In this document: in pieces, positions 9,283 to 17,938 of the stretch
How the letters are laid out: the number at the start of each line of letters is the position of its first letter
Numbering within the stretch: the stretch's first letter is position 1
Source: Salinispirillum marinum
GTDB taxonomy: Bacteria; Pseudomonadota; Gammaproteobacteria; Pseudomonadales; Natronospirillaceae
Direction: 5' to 3' (one strand)
Length of the DNA: 64,000 bases
Assembly: GCF_042651565.1 (NCBI RefSeq)
Contig: NZ_JBHSDF010000002.1
Notes under the pieces: generated by a model
Databases searched by the model: none
What the model was told of the DNA's origin: nothing
The model's input: only the letters and a program-made list of their open reading frames with translations
Made by a program: the position numbers and the translations under genes

Positions 9283-9738
9283 ATGAAGAAATTATTAATC
9301 GCCATGCTCGCTCTGAGCCTCACCGCGGCAGCCCACGCGCAGGTCAATATTCGCACCAATCAAGCCTCTACCGGCGTGATGGTTGGTTCTTATGGTGGCG
9401 GAATCGGTGGTATTTTCAGCTATACCGCCCCGATTCAAGCCGATGGCCTGCGCCGCAGTGGTTTAGGCTTGCTCTTGGATGGTGAATTAGGCGGTGGCGT
9501 TAGCGACAGCAACTTCACCATGGCAGCGGACATCGGCCTCAACCTAGCCTTCTTTTTAAACAGCTCGAACTACCTCTATGGCGGCCTCGGCTTGGGCGCG
9601 CAAATTTTGCCCGGCTCCGACTTTGGTGTATCCGGCGAGATCGGCTATCGCTTTAACGTCAACCGCACTGTGTTGTTCGTTGAAGGCGGTCAGCACCCGG
9701 GCAGTAGTTCTTATTTGGGTGTTGGGATGCGGTTCTAA
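9283..9738 (+). CDS. Small outer-membrane beta-barrel protein
   Basis: 151 residues with a Sec signal peptide (MKKLLIAMLALSLTAAAHAQ, cleaved after AHA). Alternating hydrophobic and glycine-rich strands follow (GSYGGGIGGIF, GLGLLLDGELGGG, YLYGGLGLGAQIL), with the terminal aromatic residue of outer-membrane barrels (LGVGMRF). An eight-strand barrel would fit the size. The ATG at 9283 was chosen over an upstream one because AGGA lies 8 bases before it and the signal peptide starts there. Ligand and partner are unknown. Confidence 0.65.
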   Translation: MKKLLIAMLALSLTAAAHAQVNIRTNQASTGVMVGSYGGGIGGIFSYTAPIQADGLRRSGLGLLLDGELGGGVSDSNFTMAADIGLNLAFFLNSSNYLYGGLGLGAQILPGSDFGVSGEIGYRFNVNRTVLFVEGGQHPGSSSYLGVGMRF

Positions 9739-9751
9739 GGCCACAAACCCT

Positions 9752-9791
9752 AGCTCGACCAAGCACACCTTATCTGAGGCTTGGTCGAGCT
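9752..9791. terminator. 13-base perfect inverted repeat between convergent genes
   Basis: The arms AGCTCGACCAAGC and GCTTGGTCGAGCT are separated by 14 bases, midway between the end of the barrel gene and the end of btuB. There is no strong T run on either side, so it is a likely but unproven two-way terminator. Confidence 0.55.
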
Positions 9792-9800
9792 GTTCAGCGA

Positions 9801-11699
9801 CTAAAACCGATAATCTAACCGTATCAAACCATTCCGTCCGTCACCCGGAAAGTAGGCGCCCCAACTGGCGGCTGACAAAAAGTAGGCTTGATCCAGTACG
9901 TTGTTCACTCTGGCCATCACACTAAGGTCGGCAGCCACAGGCAATTGATAATTCACACTGGCATCCACCAACGCATAGCCGTCCAGCGGCGCACTGGCAT
10001 TGGCGTTGTCGCCCGAGAGAAATTGCTCACCACGATAGCGAACATCGGTTACCAACGACAATCCACTGATGGGGCGAACACCGAACTGCGCGGCAGCAAA
10101 CCACTCTGGCACTCCCGGAATCGTTTTGCCGTCGTTAGCGCCCTCAGAAAATGTCGCTCTAACGTAATCCGCACTCAACCTTGTCCACAAAGCATGCGTC
10201 CATTCTTCTTGCCAGTGCGCATGCGCACCGATACGCGTCGACGCCGCTCCGTTGACATTCGCTCCTGAGAAACTGCCCGGACCATTGGCCGTTGAGTCAA
10301 AGAATATTTCGTCTTCTAACGTTAAATGAAAGACCTGAATTTCAAGGTCACGGTAGGCAGTGCGCCACGCCAAAGCGGCTTCTATGGACTGCCCCGTTTG
10401 TGGCTTGAGGCCAAGAACACTGACATCGGTATAGGCCTGCTCATCCACTTTTGCGAAGCGAAAATTTTGCGCCCAATCCACACTCGCCAGAAACTCACCA
10501 CGCTGCCACTCTGCACCCAGCGCCAACGCCACCGCTTCTTGCGATAAGGACTCACCAGTCGGGTACATCGCGGAGTCCGTCAGCTCTTCATCCGTAAGCG
10601 CATAACGCGCCCCACCTGAAATGGTGATCGAAGGTGTTACCGCTACGCTAGTATCTATGTAACCCGCATATTGCCACTGTTCCATGGTTCTATCATTAAA
10701 GCTGTATTCCAGATCTGCTCGAATCAGATCCGCGCCGAACGTGGCATTTACGAATGAAAAAGCACTGGGCTGCCAACGGACACGCGGATTAGCACCCAGA
10801 GTTTGCCGGGAGAATTCGCTGTCAGAGGAGAAAATGAAGGCCTCATACTGATTATCACGATAAAAAACATCGAGTTCGGTTGATAGTGCCGCACTGCTCG
10901 ACCACGTCGTATTCAAACGGTGCGACCAGGTTCTATTCTGTTGCCATTCATCCGGCGTCGTCGCTTGCGACGGGTCATCATCTACCTGCGCTAATGACAA
11001 CGCACCCGCATAGCGAACCGTACTGTCCGTATACTCGCTGCGCCAACGCAGCGTTGCCGCATCGGATTTCCATGCTAGCTCGGAGAAAGCCATCAAGTTC
11101 TCACGTCCACTGTTGTCTCGAAAACCGGTGTATTGATCGTACTCTGCGCCCACCGACACATCTACGTCAGAAGCAATCTGCAATGGCACTTGTACAGAGC
11201 CACTCAATTGCCCGTCTTCCCGCAGCCAGGTCGATAAACGGATGGTATCCGGTGATGTCGTAATGATATTGATGGCACCCGCGACCGCTTGATCACCGTA
11301 AATCACACCGCCGCTGGAACGTATAACCTCTATTCGTTCAACATTCTGCAAGGACAACCCCGACAAATGTATGGCGGATGTATCGTTTTGATTGATTTTT
11401 TGGCCATCCACCATCACCAACAGATTACTACTGCCAGGAGCCACGCCACGCATACCGAATTGTACTTCACCACCGGTACTGGCGCTGTACAACGCGCCGC
11501 TACCCGCCAAAGCCGATTCAACAGAGGTATAACCTTGCTGGCGCAAACGCTCACCGTCGAGCACCGTTACACCGGTTGGCGCGCTTTCCCAAACAACAGG
11601 AAAGCGTGTGGCGGTGACCACCAGCGGGTTTAAAGTTGAAACATCTTGCGCAAGAACAGCTGAGCACAGCAGCCCTGAAGAGAGAACTAAATAACGCAT
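9801..11699 (-). CDS. btuB: TonB-dependent vitamin B12 receptor BtuB
   Basis: Outer-membrane active transporter. It has a signal peptide (MRYLVLSSGLLCSAVLAQ), then the TonB-box region (LNPLVVTATRFPV), then a plug domain (VTVLDGERLRQQGYTSVESA, VMVDGQKINQNDTSAI, IEVIRSSGGVIYGDQAVAGA). A 22-strand-type barrel follows, ending in IRLDYRF. 632 residues. I start it at the ATG at 11699, with AAGGAA about 6 bases upstream, and not at the longer frame. The leader carries a cobalamin riboswitch, which is the main reason to name it BtuB instead of a generic siderophore receptor. Confidence 0.85.
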   Translation of the reverse strand: MRYLVLSSGLLCSAVLAQDVSTLNPLVVTATRFPVVWESAPTGVTVLDGERLRQQGYTSVESALAGSGALYSASTGGEVQFGMRGVAPGSSNLLVMVDGQKINQNDTSAIHLSGLSLQNVERIEVIRSSGGVIYGDQAVAGAINIITTSPDTIRLSTWLREDGQLSGSVQVPLQIASDVDVSVGAEYDQYTGFRDNSGRENLMAFSELAWKSDAATLRWRSEYTDSTVRYAGALSLAQVDDDPSQATTPDEWQQNRTWSHRLNTTWSSSAALSTELDVFYRDNQYEAFIFSSDSEFSRQTLGANPRVRWQPSAFSFVNATFGADLIRADLEYSFNDRTMEQWQYAGYIDTSVAVTPSITISGGARYALTDEELTDSAMYPTGESLSQEAVALALGAEWQRGEFLASVDWAQNFRFAKVDEQAYTDVSVLGLKPQTGQSIEAALAWRTAYRDLEIQVFHLTLEDEIFFDSTANGPGSFSGANVNGAASTRIGAHAHWQEEWTHALWTRLSADYVRATFSEGANDGKTIPGVPEWFAAAQFGVRPISGLSLVTDVRYRGEQFLSGDNANASAPLDGYALVDASVNYQLPVAADLSVMARVNNVLDQAYFLSAASWGAYFPGDGRNGLIRLDYRF

Positions 11700-11829
11700 G
11701 AAAGATTCCTTGAACTCAAGAATACGAGTTAAAGGCAGGCACGAGAGAAAGCAGGCAGAACACAGAACAGGTTCCGCATAGAATTTCACTCACCAACGAT
11801 AGCCCACCGCTTCGTGGCAAATACCTGAA

Positions 11830-12012
11830 ATGTTCGGTCTCCGGGCTGAGAGGCAGAGTGCATCAACACTCACCAGATATAACCTTCCCACATTAACATG
11901 CAGTGGCCTGTACTATATCTGTATCCTCAATTACCGTTGCGGGGGCAGCACCAGACTTTCACTGGTTTCCCTTGGGCTGTTCCAATGTCGTTGTAAAACG
12001 TCGATTGCAACT
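11830..12012 (-). promoter_or_regulatory. Cobalamin (AdoCbl) riboswitch
   Basis: On the minus strand, in the leader of btuB, I read the conserved core GGGAAACCAGTGAAAGTCTG, then CTGCCCCCGCAACGGTAA, and the 3' B12 box AGCCCGGAGACC (11836-11847). These are the hallmark blocks of the cobalamin riboswitch in the right order. Binding of adenosylcobalamin should repress btuB. Outer limits are approximate. Confidence 0.92.
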
Positions 12013-12180
12013 CGCCCTAACAATCAGGCATTGACATAGGCGGGGAGTATAGCGGCAGGACTAGGACATGAACAGCGGGAATTCTGGCCAAAATCCTTGA
12101 CGCGACAAAGATATGGCGTAGCTTTCGAAAAATTACGTCAAAATATCATCTTTTTTTATGTTTTCATTCTAAAAACGTAA

Positions 12181-12209
12181 CATTCTTAGCCCTGCATTGC
12201 TTCTATAAT
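12181..12209 (+). promoter_or_regulatory. Possible sigma-70 promoter of the DUF1800-like gene
   Basis: A perfect TATAAT lies at 12204-12209, about 30 bases before the ATG of the lipoprotein gene, with a weak -35 region near 12183. AT-rich DNA lies upstream (12120-12180). The rest of 12013-12180 shows nothing I can assign apart from the start of the divergent btuB leader. Confidence 0.35.
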
Positions 12210-12238
12210 GAATCCATATTGTTTCTAAGGGTAAGGAC

Positions 12239-14245
12239 ATGACTTGGCGTTGGTATCAACTTTTGGCCTCAGGCTGCTGCGCGCTGGCGATGGGCTGTAT
12301 GCCGGAAAAGCCCACTAAAGTGACGGACACAAGTTATCCGGATTTAGCACCGGCCTCCCAGAGTCTCAATGGGGCAGAGCTTGCCGCCACCCAGCCTGCC
12401 TTGACTGGCCTCGAAGCCATATCGGATACGCTGTGGGATGAACATGCCGTCAAACGTGTACTGCAGGTGTTCGCTTTTGGTGGCGGGCACACCAGCGACG
12501 CCCAAATCCGCACATGGGCCAACATGTCCCCAAAAGCCGCTATTGCCGAAATCTTGTACGCTGGCGAACATCATCCTCTGCTATCGCCTATTGAAGACCA
12601 CCGCCACATTGGACCTACCGGAACCCTGCAGGGAATGAGCGATTATTGGGGTGGAAATCACCCAGCCAACCCATTGCGCAATGTGCAAACGCGTTATCGA
12701 CTGGAAGGCAATGATGCTTGGGGCTCGCCGACTCGCCTCTGGATCCAAGCCACCCAAGCACGTGGCTTAAATCCCGTACGCCAAAAACTGGGTCTTTATT
12801 TAACGAACTACCATATGGCGGTCAGCCGCAATGCCAACGTGAACAACTGGCAAACGGTACAGTACTACGACGATTTAATGAATGCCGTAGCCGCCGGAAA
12901 AACCTTCGATGAACTGATCACGATCGCAGCCAGCAGTGCCGCCGTAGCGGTACAGTACAATCACCAATGGAATGGTGCCTGGCAAGACGGCCAAGGCGTC
13001 TGGCACTTTTGGGGTAACGAAAACTTTGCGCGCGAATACTTCCAACTGTATTTCGGTATCTTAACCAGCGGCCCGAATCCACAAACGCCGGATAACTTCA
13101 CGTCTGAATACCATGAGACGACCAGCATCAAAAATATGGCTCGGCTATTAACCGGCATGCGCACAAACGGTGCTTGGAATGAACCTGCCAGCAGGACACT
13201 ATCTTTCAACCAAGATAGCCACCACACTGCGGATTTGGAAATTCTTGGACACACCATCTCCGGCCAGACAGCCAGCGAAAAACTCCATCAGCTGGGCCCT
13301 CTCGCTATCCAACATCCGCAGAGTCTGCGCAATCTGCCCATCATGATTGTGCAATGGCTAGCCGACGACGAAATTCTCAACAAGGATGATGCCCAAGATC
13401 GTATTCGTACTTATTGGGCGTCACTGGTTAATCAAGATAAGCATGATCTCATCACCTTTTTGCGTGGCTACGCCATCAGCACCGACTTCCACTCACCCGA
13501 GCGAATCAAATACTTTAATGTGTTCGACCGCACCCTCAGCGTCGCCAACAGCATTGTACTCACCAACGACGATATCTGGACGGCGCCCAATGGCTACCGC
13601 CTGTATGACTTGGACTGGGAATTTTGGAATCACGGCTTCCAAGTCTTTGAACCGCACCACAATGTCTTTGGTGGACAAACGGGATTGGATGCCTACAAAA
13701 ACAGCGACTATTTCATGCGCATTTTCAATTTCGTGGTGGAAAACAGTTGGCGCTGGGCGCGTGCCGAATACGAAGTGAACGGTAGCCGCGTATGGTACAA
13801 AGACTGGCGGCCAGTCCTGCCCGAACCCGCCAGCAACGCAGGTTACACCACCGAGCAACTGGGCGAATGGCTGTGGCAACGCTTCATTGGTGATGGTTTA
13901 AAACATTTCGGCACGTTGGAACGTGCTCACGTGTATGCCCTACTGGCCAGCAACCAGCACCGTGATCTGCATTGGTATCTGCGCCGCGAATACCCCAACT
14001 TACCGGGCAAAAGCGACACCGGCATCGCATGGGAGACGGTGATCACCGACAACGACCTGGACTCCGGTGGCTACTTGCACGACGCCTATGTAACCTTGGC
14101 AGAGCACCGCATTCCATTGTTGCCCAGCAGCACGTCACCCAATGCAACGGAGCAAGACCAACTGGTGGACATGGCACAGCGCGTCGGCAATGCCATTAAT
14201 TTCATCGTGTCCACTCCCTATATGTTCTATCAGGAGGGTCGCTGA
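12239..14245 (+). CDS. DUF1800-family lipoprotein
   Basis: 668 residues. A lipoprotein signal is present (lipobox LAMGC at about residues 16-20). The central motif NFAREYFQLYFGI near residue 260 matches the NLARE-type core of DUF1800 proteins, with MARLLTGM after it, and NAINFIVSTPYMFYQEGR closes the protein. No catalytic activity is established for the family that I can cite. The stop and the ATG of the DUF1501 gene share a base (TGATG), and such DUF1800/DUF1501 pairs are common in bacteria. Acts in the periplasm or on the outer membrane. Confidence 0.72.
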   Translation: MTWRWYQLLASGCCALAMGCMPEKPTKVTDTSYPDLAPASQSLNGAELAATQPALTGLEAISDTLWDEHAVKRVLQVFAFGGGHTSDAQIRTWANMSPKAAIAEILYAGEHHPLLSPIEDHRHIGPTGTLQGMSDYWGGNHPANPLRNVQTRYRLEGNDAWGSPTRLWIQATQARGLNPVRQKLGLYLTNYHMAVSRNANVNNWQTVQYYDDLMNAVAAGKTFDELITIAASSAAVAVQYNHQWNGAWQDGQGVWHFWGNENFAREYFQLYFGILTSGPNPQTPDNFTSEYHETTSIKNMARLLTGMRTNGAWNEPASRTLSFNQDSHHTADLEILGHTISGQTASEKLHQLGPLAIQHPQSLRNLPIMIVQWLADDEILNKDDAQDRIRTYWASLVNQDKHDLITFLRGYAISTDFHSPERIKYFNVFDRTLSVANSIVLTNDDIWTAPNGYRLYDLDWEFWNHGFQVFEPHHNVFGGQTGLDAYKNSDYFMRIFNFVVENSWRWARAEYEVNGSRVWYKDWRPVLPEPASNAGYTTEQLGEWLWQRFIGDGLKHFGTLERAHVYALLASNQHRDLHWYLRREYPNLPGKSDTGIAWETVITDNDLDSGGYLHDAYVTLAEHRIPLLPSSTSPNATEQDQLVDMAQRVGNAINFIVSTPYMFYQEGR

Positions 14246-15711
14246 TGAACCGCCGCGATTTTTTAAAAACCAGCTTCTCCTCGGCATTGGGTAGTCGGCT
14301 GGCACTGGGCAGTTTGGGGGCTACCAGCGCACTGCTTTCCTCTAGGGCGTTCGCTACCCCATTGGCACAACGCAGCGTGGTTCAACTCACACTGGACGGT
14401 GGCCCCGATTTTCGGCACCTGTTTGTTCCCCATCCCGACAACACAGCGTACGAAACCGCGTTTTGGCAACACAATCACCGCGCGCATATTGCCCGTGGTG
14501 ATGCAGACCCGAACGGCAATTACAGCACTTTACGCGCACGCTATAGCGACGTTGAGGTAGACGGCCAATTATTTCGCGTATTCAGTGAAGCCGGGTGGCT
14601 GATCGATCAACTCTCCAGCAATACCGGCGTTGGCGTGGCAGTCATCTGCAACGTTGTCGGCTCCGCTTCACGTGACCATGTGCATTCGCTGCTAGCGATG
14701 GATTACGGTCGGCATGATGCCCTAGCCGATGAATATGGCCGTTCCGGTTGGGGTGGACGCTTGGCCGATGCGTTGAATGGTCGGGTGATTTCACTCACGC
14801 GAACGCCGCGCAACCTATGCTACATGCCGGAAAGTACCGGCTCGAATGAACGCTCTCCCACCGACAACCCGTTGACCATTCTAGATGCCCGGACAGCAGG
14901 TTTGTTTGATCACCGCAGCATTGCGATTGGTGAAGATGAACTGACCTGGATACCTGCTGGCGAGAGCAAGCACGAATTCCATTGGAATGCCCACATGTCG
15001 CGCGCCATGAGCAGTTATTATCAGGGCCTCGGCCAGCGCGCAACGGTGAATCATCGCATAGAACGCGTCATCGACCATGAACGGACATTACGCCGGGTAG
15101 GTGAAGACCTGGCCGATGCACTGAATGGTCAAGCCGTATTGGAAACCCCTGCGGACACATGGCTCAATAACGGCGACTTTGCCCGCCAAATGCGCACCTT
15201 GCATGACATGTTGAATTACGGCAGCACGGCGCTGGACTTGCGCGTAGCGTCCATTGACATGGGCGGCTGGGACAGTCACGACGGCCAAAAAGCCATGATT
15301 GAAAAGAACTTCATCGACCTGTTTGGCCACAACAAAGGCCTGCATACCCTGTTTGATCAACTAGACAGCACCGCCAAGCAGAACACGTTATTGGTCATCA
15401 ATGGCGAATTCGGGCGGCAAATCAAAAGCAATTTTGATTTCGGCACCGACCATGGTCGAGGCAATACCATGCTGGTGATTGGTCAAGGCGTCCGCACCGG
15501 GGTTTATGGCGAGATGTTCCCGAGCGATGAAATTGAACGTATGGCCACCGAACCCAGCCCTGAAATCATCGGTCGAACCACCATAGAGCATCTGCACAAG
15601 GCCATCGCCGATTGGGCCACCCAAAGCAATTCGGGGCTCAATGTGGTGAACCGGTCACTGGATGGGTTGGCACTGGAATCCGACCTTGGGCTGGATCAAC
15701 TCTTTTTGTAA
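14245..15711 (+). CDS. DUF1501-family exported protein (Tat signal)
   Basis: 488 residues with a twin-arginine signal (NRRDFLKTSFSSALG, cleavage near SRAFA-TP), so it is probably exported folded. The DUF1501 marks are VQLTLDGGPDFRHLF near the N-terminus, SIDMGGWDSHDGQ near residue 335 and NGEFGRQIKSN followed by TDHGRGNTMLVIGQG. The layout resembles alkaline-phosphatase-superfamily metal sites, but the reaction is unknown. It is translationally coupled to the upstream DUF1800-like lipoprotein, suggesting a complex or a shared export and assembly task. Confidence 0.75.
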   Translation: MNRRDFLKTSFSSALGSRLALGSLGATSALLSSRAFATPLAQRSVVQLTLDGGPDFRHLFVPHPDNTAYETAFWQHNHRAHIARGDADPNGNYSTLRARYSDVEVDGQLFRVFSEAGWLIDQLSSNTGVGVAVICNVVGSASRDHVHSLLAMDYGRHDALADEYGRSGWGGRLADALNGRVISLTRTPRNLCYMPESTGSNERSPTDNPLTILDARTAGLFDHRSIAIGEDELTWIPAGESKHEFHWNAHMSRAMSSYYQGLGQRATVNHRIERVIDHERTLRRVGEDLADALNGQAVLETPADTWLNNGDFARQMRTLHDMLNYGSTALDLRVASIDMGGWDSHDGQKAMIEKNFIDLFGHNKGLHTLFDQLDSTAKQNTLLVINGEFGRQIKSNFDFGTDHGRGNTMLVIGQGVRTGVYGEMFPSDEIERMATEPSPEIIGRTTIEHLHKAIADWATQSNSGLNVVNRSLDGLALESDLGLDQLFL

Positions 15712-15792
15712 CTCATATTTGTGCACTGCATCACTTTCTTGACGCGACGAGTCGGGTATCATGCAAGCCATTACGTTAAGCGAGGAAGTACC

Positions 15793-16314
15793 ATGCGAAG
15801 AAGTACCATGCGCAGAATCCAACACACCATCGCAGGGTTAATAGCCGTTGTACTCTTGAGCATTACCGGCCAGGTGCAAGCGCAACCGGTACCCAATTTC
15901 AGTTTTATCGACCAGGAAAGCGGACAGCGGGTGGCGCTCAGCGAGTTACGCGGCGACGTCCTGTACATCGACTTCTGGGCTTCATGGTGTGGCCCGTGCC
16001 GCCAGTCATTTCCGTTCATGAACGAATTGCATGCGCGCTACAAAGATCGGGGTTTTCGCATTCTGGCCGTGAACGTTGATGAAACCCTCGCGGATGCGCA
16101 AAAATTCTTGGACCGTATACCGGCCGATTTCCAAATTGTTTATGACCATGCAGCGGCCCTACCGCCCGTCTTTGGGGTTGAGGGCATGCCAACAGCCTAT
16201 TTGGTGGATCATCGTGGTCAAATCATTTACACCAAAATTGGCTTCCGTCTGGGCGATCGCGAAGGCACAGAAGCCCGCATCGTAGAAGCCTTAACCGCAG
16301 CAGGAAAACTCTGA
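15793..16314 (+). CDS. TlpA/ResA-like periplasmic thioredoxin
   Basis: Thiol-disulfide protein anchored or exported by an N-terminal hydrophobic segment (IAGLIAVVLLSITGQVQAQ). The active site is FWASWCGPCRQSFPF, the redox pair being CGPC, and the cis-proline loop is GVEGMPTAYLVD. Two in-frame starts exist (15793 and 15808), each preceded by a near-identical GAAGTACC stretch, a 15-base tandem duplication. I chose the first because GAGG is better placed. The stop overlaps the next ATG (TGATG), and with DUF4266 and DUF3570 it forms a tight three-gene operon. Its likely job is to keep cysteines of a neighbour reduced. Confidence 0.85.
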   Translation: MRRSTMRRIQHTIAGLIAVVLLSITGQVQAQPVPNFSFIDQESGQRVALSELRGDVLYIDFWASWCGPCRQSFPFMNELHARYKDRGFRILAVNVDETLADAQKFLDRIPADFQIVYDHAAALPPVFGVEGMPTAYLVDHRGQIIYTKIGFRLGDREGTEARIVEALTAAGKL

Positions 16315-16529
16315 TGAGTCGGCACATTCTTTGGTTATTAAGCGGCGCGCTTATCGTCGCTACCGGCTGTACAACGGTGCCCGTATGGGAGCGCGGCGCG
16401 CTGGCACAACCCGGCATGGAAATAGACGGACACCCCGTTGAAACCTACGTCGATAACCACATTCATTTCAGTAAAGAAGCCGCGACCGGTGGTTCCGGTG
16501 TGGGCGGAGGCGGTTGTGGCTGCAACTGA
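16314..16529 (+). CDS. DUF4266 small lipoprotein with Gly/Cys tail
   Basis: 71 residues with a lipobox (VATGC near residue 19), then VPVWERGALAQPGMEIDG, DNHIHFSKEAATGGSG and the terminal GVGGGGCGCN. These are the features of DUF4266. The two cysteines in the glycine-rich end are next to a TlpA-like protein in the operon, so they may be redox partners or a metal or modification site; that is inference. The following DUF3570 gene starts inside this one (14-base overlap). Confidence 0.82.
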   Translation: MSRHILWLLSGALIVATGCTTVPVWERGALAQPGMEIDGHPVETYVDNHIHFSKEAATGGSGVGGGGCGCN

Positions 16530-17727
16530 CCACGCCAGCATAAAAGCCATGCTGGCTTTGGCCACCACGTCATTGCTGGGTGATGCAGCCACCGCACAAA
16601 CCTTCGCCAATGACTGGAAAACCAACATCACCTATTTGGACTACCGCGAGCGTGATCGCGTTACCGTGCAATCCTACATTGCCAACATCCGTGGGCAAAT
16701 CAATGATGATGCCATCATTCAGGTGGGCGTCGCGCTGGACACCATGAGCGGAGCAACACCGACCGGCGCAATTGACGGCTCCAGCGTTGTAACCAGCACC
16801 GGCACCTCCGGCGGTGGGTTCGATGTCTCCGGACAAGGCACAGCCTACGCACAATTTAGTGATACCCGCCTGTCGGTAGACACCAATTGGGAACAAACCT
16901 ACACCCGAAACTTTCGCGTGGCCTATGGCGGGTATGCCTCGGTCGAAAGTGATTTTACGGCACTTGGCGGTAGCCTAAAAGCCAGCTTAGACCTCAACAA
17001 CCGTCAAACCACCGTATCCTTGGGTGGCGGTTTTGAGGCCGACACCAACGCCAAGCGCGATGGTTTCACCCCAGAGCCGCTCTCCAATGTGGATGACGCG
17101 ATCTTCTATGACGCCGGACGAAGGAACACCTTCAGCAGTTTGGTTGGCATTACTCAGGTGGTGAATCGCACCACGGTGGCACAACTTAACCTCACCTACA
17201 CCCATTCGCTGGGCTACCACACGGACCCGTATAAGGTGTTTAGCCAAGCCAACGAGGGTGTTGAGCAGGAGCGCTATTATGAGGGTCGCCCAGATGAACG
17301 ACGGCGGACGGCGGTGTACAGCAGCCTACGGCAACGGCAGTCGGGTGGGAATATCCTCGGTGGTAGTGCTCGATGGTACATGGATGACTGGGGCGTCAAC
17401 TCGCTGACCGTGGACGGCAGCTATCGCATTCTTTTAGGCGGCAGTGGCGGGCGTTATTTTGAACCCTTTGCTCGTGTACATGCACAAACCGCCGCTGACT
17501 TCTACCTGCATGCCCTTGAACCTGGGGCCGACATGCCCGATTTTGCCAGTGCCGACAGCCGGCTGGGGCAAATGCAGAGCTACAGTGCGGGCGTGCGTTT
17601 AAACGTGCCCATCGCCGATTGGGGCAATCTGCTGCCCCGTATTTCCTACTATCATCAAGAGTTTCAAGATGCGACGCATGAGCGGAATCAGGCGATTATC
17701 ATCAGCGTTGGCCTCGAAAACCGTTAG
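16516..17727 (+). CDS. DUF3570 outer-membrane protein with candidate flavinylation motif
   Basis: 403 residues. I start it at the GTG at 16516, which has GGAGG 5 bases upstream (inside the DUF4266 gene) and gives a signal-like start (IKAMLALATTSLLGDAATAQ). The rest is beta-rich, with repeated aromatic and glycine strands, as in DUF3570 barrels. At residues 75-83 it reads DTMSGATPT, which matches the Dxx(S/T)GA(T/S) sequence at which ApbE enzymes attach FMN to NqrC and RnfG. Thr81 (codon 16756-16758) would be the attachment residue. An apbE gene lies 3.7 kb away. Flavinylation is inference; the motif is directly visible. Confidence 0.78.
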   Translation: MAATDHASIKAMLALATTSLLGDAATAQTFANDWKTNITYLDYRERDRVTVQSYIANIRGQINDDAIIQVGVALDTMSGATPTGAIDGSSVVTSTGTSGGGFDVSGQGTAYAQFSDTRLSVDTNWEQTYTRNFRVAYGGYASVESDFTALGGSLKASLDLNNRQTTVSLGGGFEADTNAKRDGFTPEPLSNVDDAIFYDAGRRNTFSSLVGITQVVNRTTVAQLNLTYTHSLGYHTDPYKVFSQANEGVEQERYYEGRPDERRRTAVYSSLRQRQSGGNILGGSARWYMDDWGVNSLTVDGSYRILLGGSGGRYFEPFARVHAQTAADFYLHALEPGADMPDFASADSRLGQMQSYSAGVRLNVPIADWGNLLPRISYYHQEFQDATHERNQAIIISVGLENR

Positions 17728-17734
17728 AAACCCT

Positions 17735-17889
17735 TTTTTCTCAATCTGGCGTTGTTAAAAATGGACTCAAAATGCTCACTGGCTTGCCAGAACGACCATG
17801 GTCGGCCCGAAGGGTGAGCGTAGCGAATATTTACAGACAGTAAACTCCGCTTCCTCAATTATTTTTGCCTAGCCAGATTTTCGCCTCTG
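17735..17889 (+). repeat. Structured intergenic repeat, copy 2 (likely two-way terminator)
   Basis: Lies between the converging DUF3570 and DUF1501 genes. It shares with copy 1 (3451-3552, opposite strand) the blocks CTCAATCTGG, CGTTGTTAAAAA, CTCAAA-TGCTC, GTAAACT and GCCAG-TTTTCGCCT. It has an extra block of about 40 bases with its own hairpin (GACCATGGTC). The main stem pairs AAAAAT with ATTTTT, where copy 1 pairs AAAAAAGTTC with GAACTTTTTT. Confidence 0.6.
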
Positions 17890-17938
17890 AGCCTTTTATT
17901 GAGACCTCGCCAGCTTGAGAAAAAGAGGTTCTTCCCCA

